From: Siphonodentalium dalli
Lineage: Eukaryota; Mollusca; Scaphopoda; Gadilida; Siphonodentaliidae
Assembly: GCA_032622095.1 (NCBI GenBank)
Contig: CP136065.1
Coordinates: 149,795,577-149,859,576 of the forward strand
DNA length: 64,000 bases
Direction: 5' to 3'
Shown: positions 63,197 to 64,000 of the stretch, one piece after another
Position numbering within the stretch: position 1 is the first letter of the stretch
Layout: the number at the start of each line of letters is the position of its first letter
Position numbers and translations under genes: made by a program
Notes under the pieces: generated by a model
What the model was told of the DNA's origin: nothing
The model's input: only the letters and a program-made list of their open reading frames with translations
Databases searched by the model: none

Positions 63197-63429
63197 CTAT
63201 TGATAGGAAAAGAGAAAACCTTGTCATTATTTAAGGAATAATTACGATTAGGGTACTACATCACTAGAATTTGTATTCTCTCTATCAGTTGTTGTTATTC
63301 CACGTCTCAAGTTATGATTTCAAAAAGAGAAGCATGGGAACACGAGCTTTGCATGCAATATCGAGTCTGACCGACTATGACCTCATGCCGACACAATTAA
63401 GTACGAACTAATCATATTTTAAACGCCAC

Positions 63430-63870
63430 TATTTTCTCATAAACAGTACAGTAATGCCCTAAGTAATTGACTCCATAACCATTGCAGAATTATGGGTAAC
63501 TTTTCAGGATTTAGTCGGAAATATGGCTTGTTGCCATTCATCGGAATGCTCTTACTGAGAGCTTTCCGATGAATGGCAACAAGCCATATTTCCGACTAAA
63601 TCCTGAAAAGTTACCCATAATTCTGCTGTGGTTAAGGAGTCGATTACTTAGGGCATTACTGTATGTCGTTGTCAATTCTGCAAAAAGGTTTCTGGACCAT
63701 ACAAAAAATTAATGACTATTATAAATCTGTTTGTAATATTGATCAGTAGTAGTTCATTGTGTGAAACGGGTGAATTTCCTGATGTAATCACAATGTATAA
63801 ATAGATTTGGGGCAAATAACAAACATATAAATTGTGTTGTGTATTTCTATCAGGAATGAAGATTGTTGCT
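63430..63870. repeat. Duplicated intron segment containing a family-A MITE
   Basis: Partner of 57735-60094: shares gtcaattctgc, gatgtaatcacaatgtataa and tttctatcaggaatgaagat. Confidence 0.75.
63449..63661. mobile_element. Family-A MITE, full length reference copy
   Basis: 213 bp, TA at both ends, arms almost perfectly complementary. An unoccupied copy of the same flanking sequence exists at about 57735-57790, which fixes the ends. Confidence 0.95.
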
Positions 63871-64000
63871 TATAGTTATACATATATTAGTAAAATATCA
63901 ACCTAAAAATGCATTTTTATTTGGAACGACAATTAAATATTAGGAATGTTATAGTGACGCTGCTGCGACATAGTGCGTTGTTGTATGTGGTGCAATTACT

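Overview
The window is AT-rich animal nuclear DNA with very little coding sequence and dense layers of transposable elements. The one gene I can support well is a large ABC transporter of the ABCA subfamily, ABCA1/2/4/7/12/13-like, on the minus strand. I recover 27 exons between 63196 and 669. Every acceptor/donor phase matches its neighbour, so about 1,458 codons join into a single open frame with no stop. The window holds most of the first extracellular domain, the rest of transmembrane domain 1, nucleotide-binding domain 1 (NBD1), the linker/regulatory segment, the first helix of transmembrane domain 2, the second extracellular domain and the next helix. The 5' end (first helix, start codon) lies beyond 64000. 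The 3' end (rest of transmembrane domain 2, NBD2) lies below position 1. Coding bases are about 7% of the window.

The organism is probably a lophotrochozoan, most likely a mollusc. This is inference from short exons in long repeat-filled introns and from dispersed repeats carrying a 'gggccataactc' motif that I associate with bivalve and gastropod genomes. I cannot name a species.

Layout from low to high coordinate (3' to 5' of the gene): 0.7-7.4 kb, transmembrane domain 2 and extracellular domain 2 exons, with an interrupted minisatellite at 4.4-5.5 kb; 9.4-15.6 kb, transmembrane domain 2 start, linker exons and the NBD1 end, with a pogo-like element nested in a MITE; 18.1-26.2 kb, NBD1 exons, with another nested element at 22.5-24.0 kb; 26.5-32.75 kb, one intron filled by a large element with 154-bp inverted terminal repeats and an internal complementary region (DIRS-like), itself carrying a non-LTR retrotransposon remnant; 34.3-39.8 kb, transmembrane domain 1 exons; 41.4-44.6 kb, a second DIRS-like element with reverse-transcriptase-like fragments; 45.1-63.2 kb, extracellular domain 1 exons, with a broken FLYWCH/Mutator-type transposase gene at 50.7-51.8 kb.

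The repeats fall into a few non-autonomous families: foldback MITEs with TA target duplications; at least four TTAA-flanked families with CCCTTT- or CCTCTT-type ends (piggyBac-like); long palindromic elements beginning TTAAAGGTACTC; a family flanked by TTATAA; and SINE- or satellite-like blocks around 'ccaagatggctgc' and 'gggccataactc'. Several are nested, which gives relative ages. All identifications come from reading the sequence; no database search or alignment was run.
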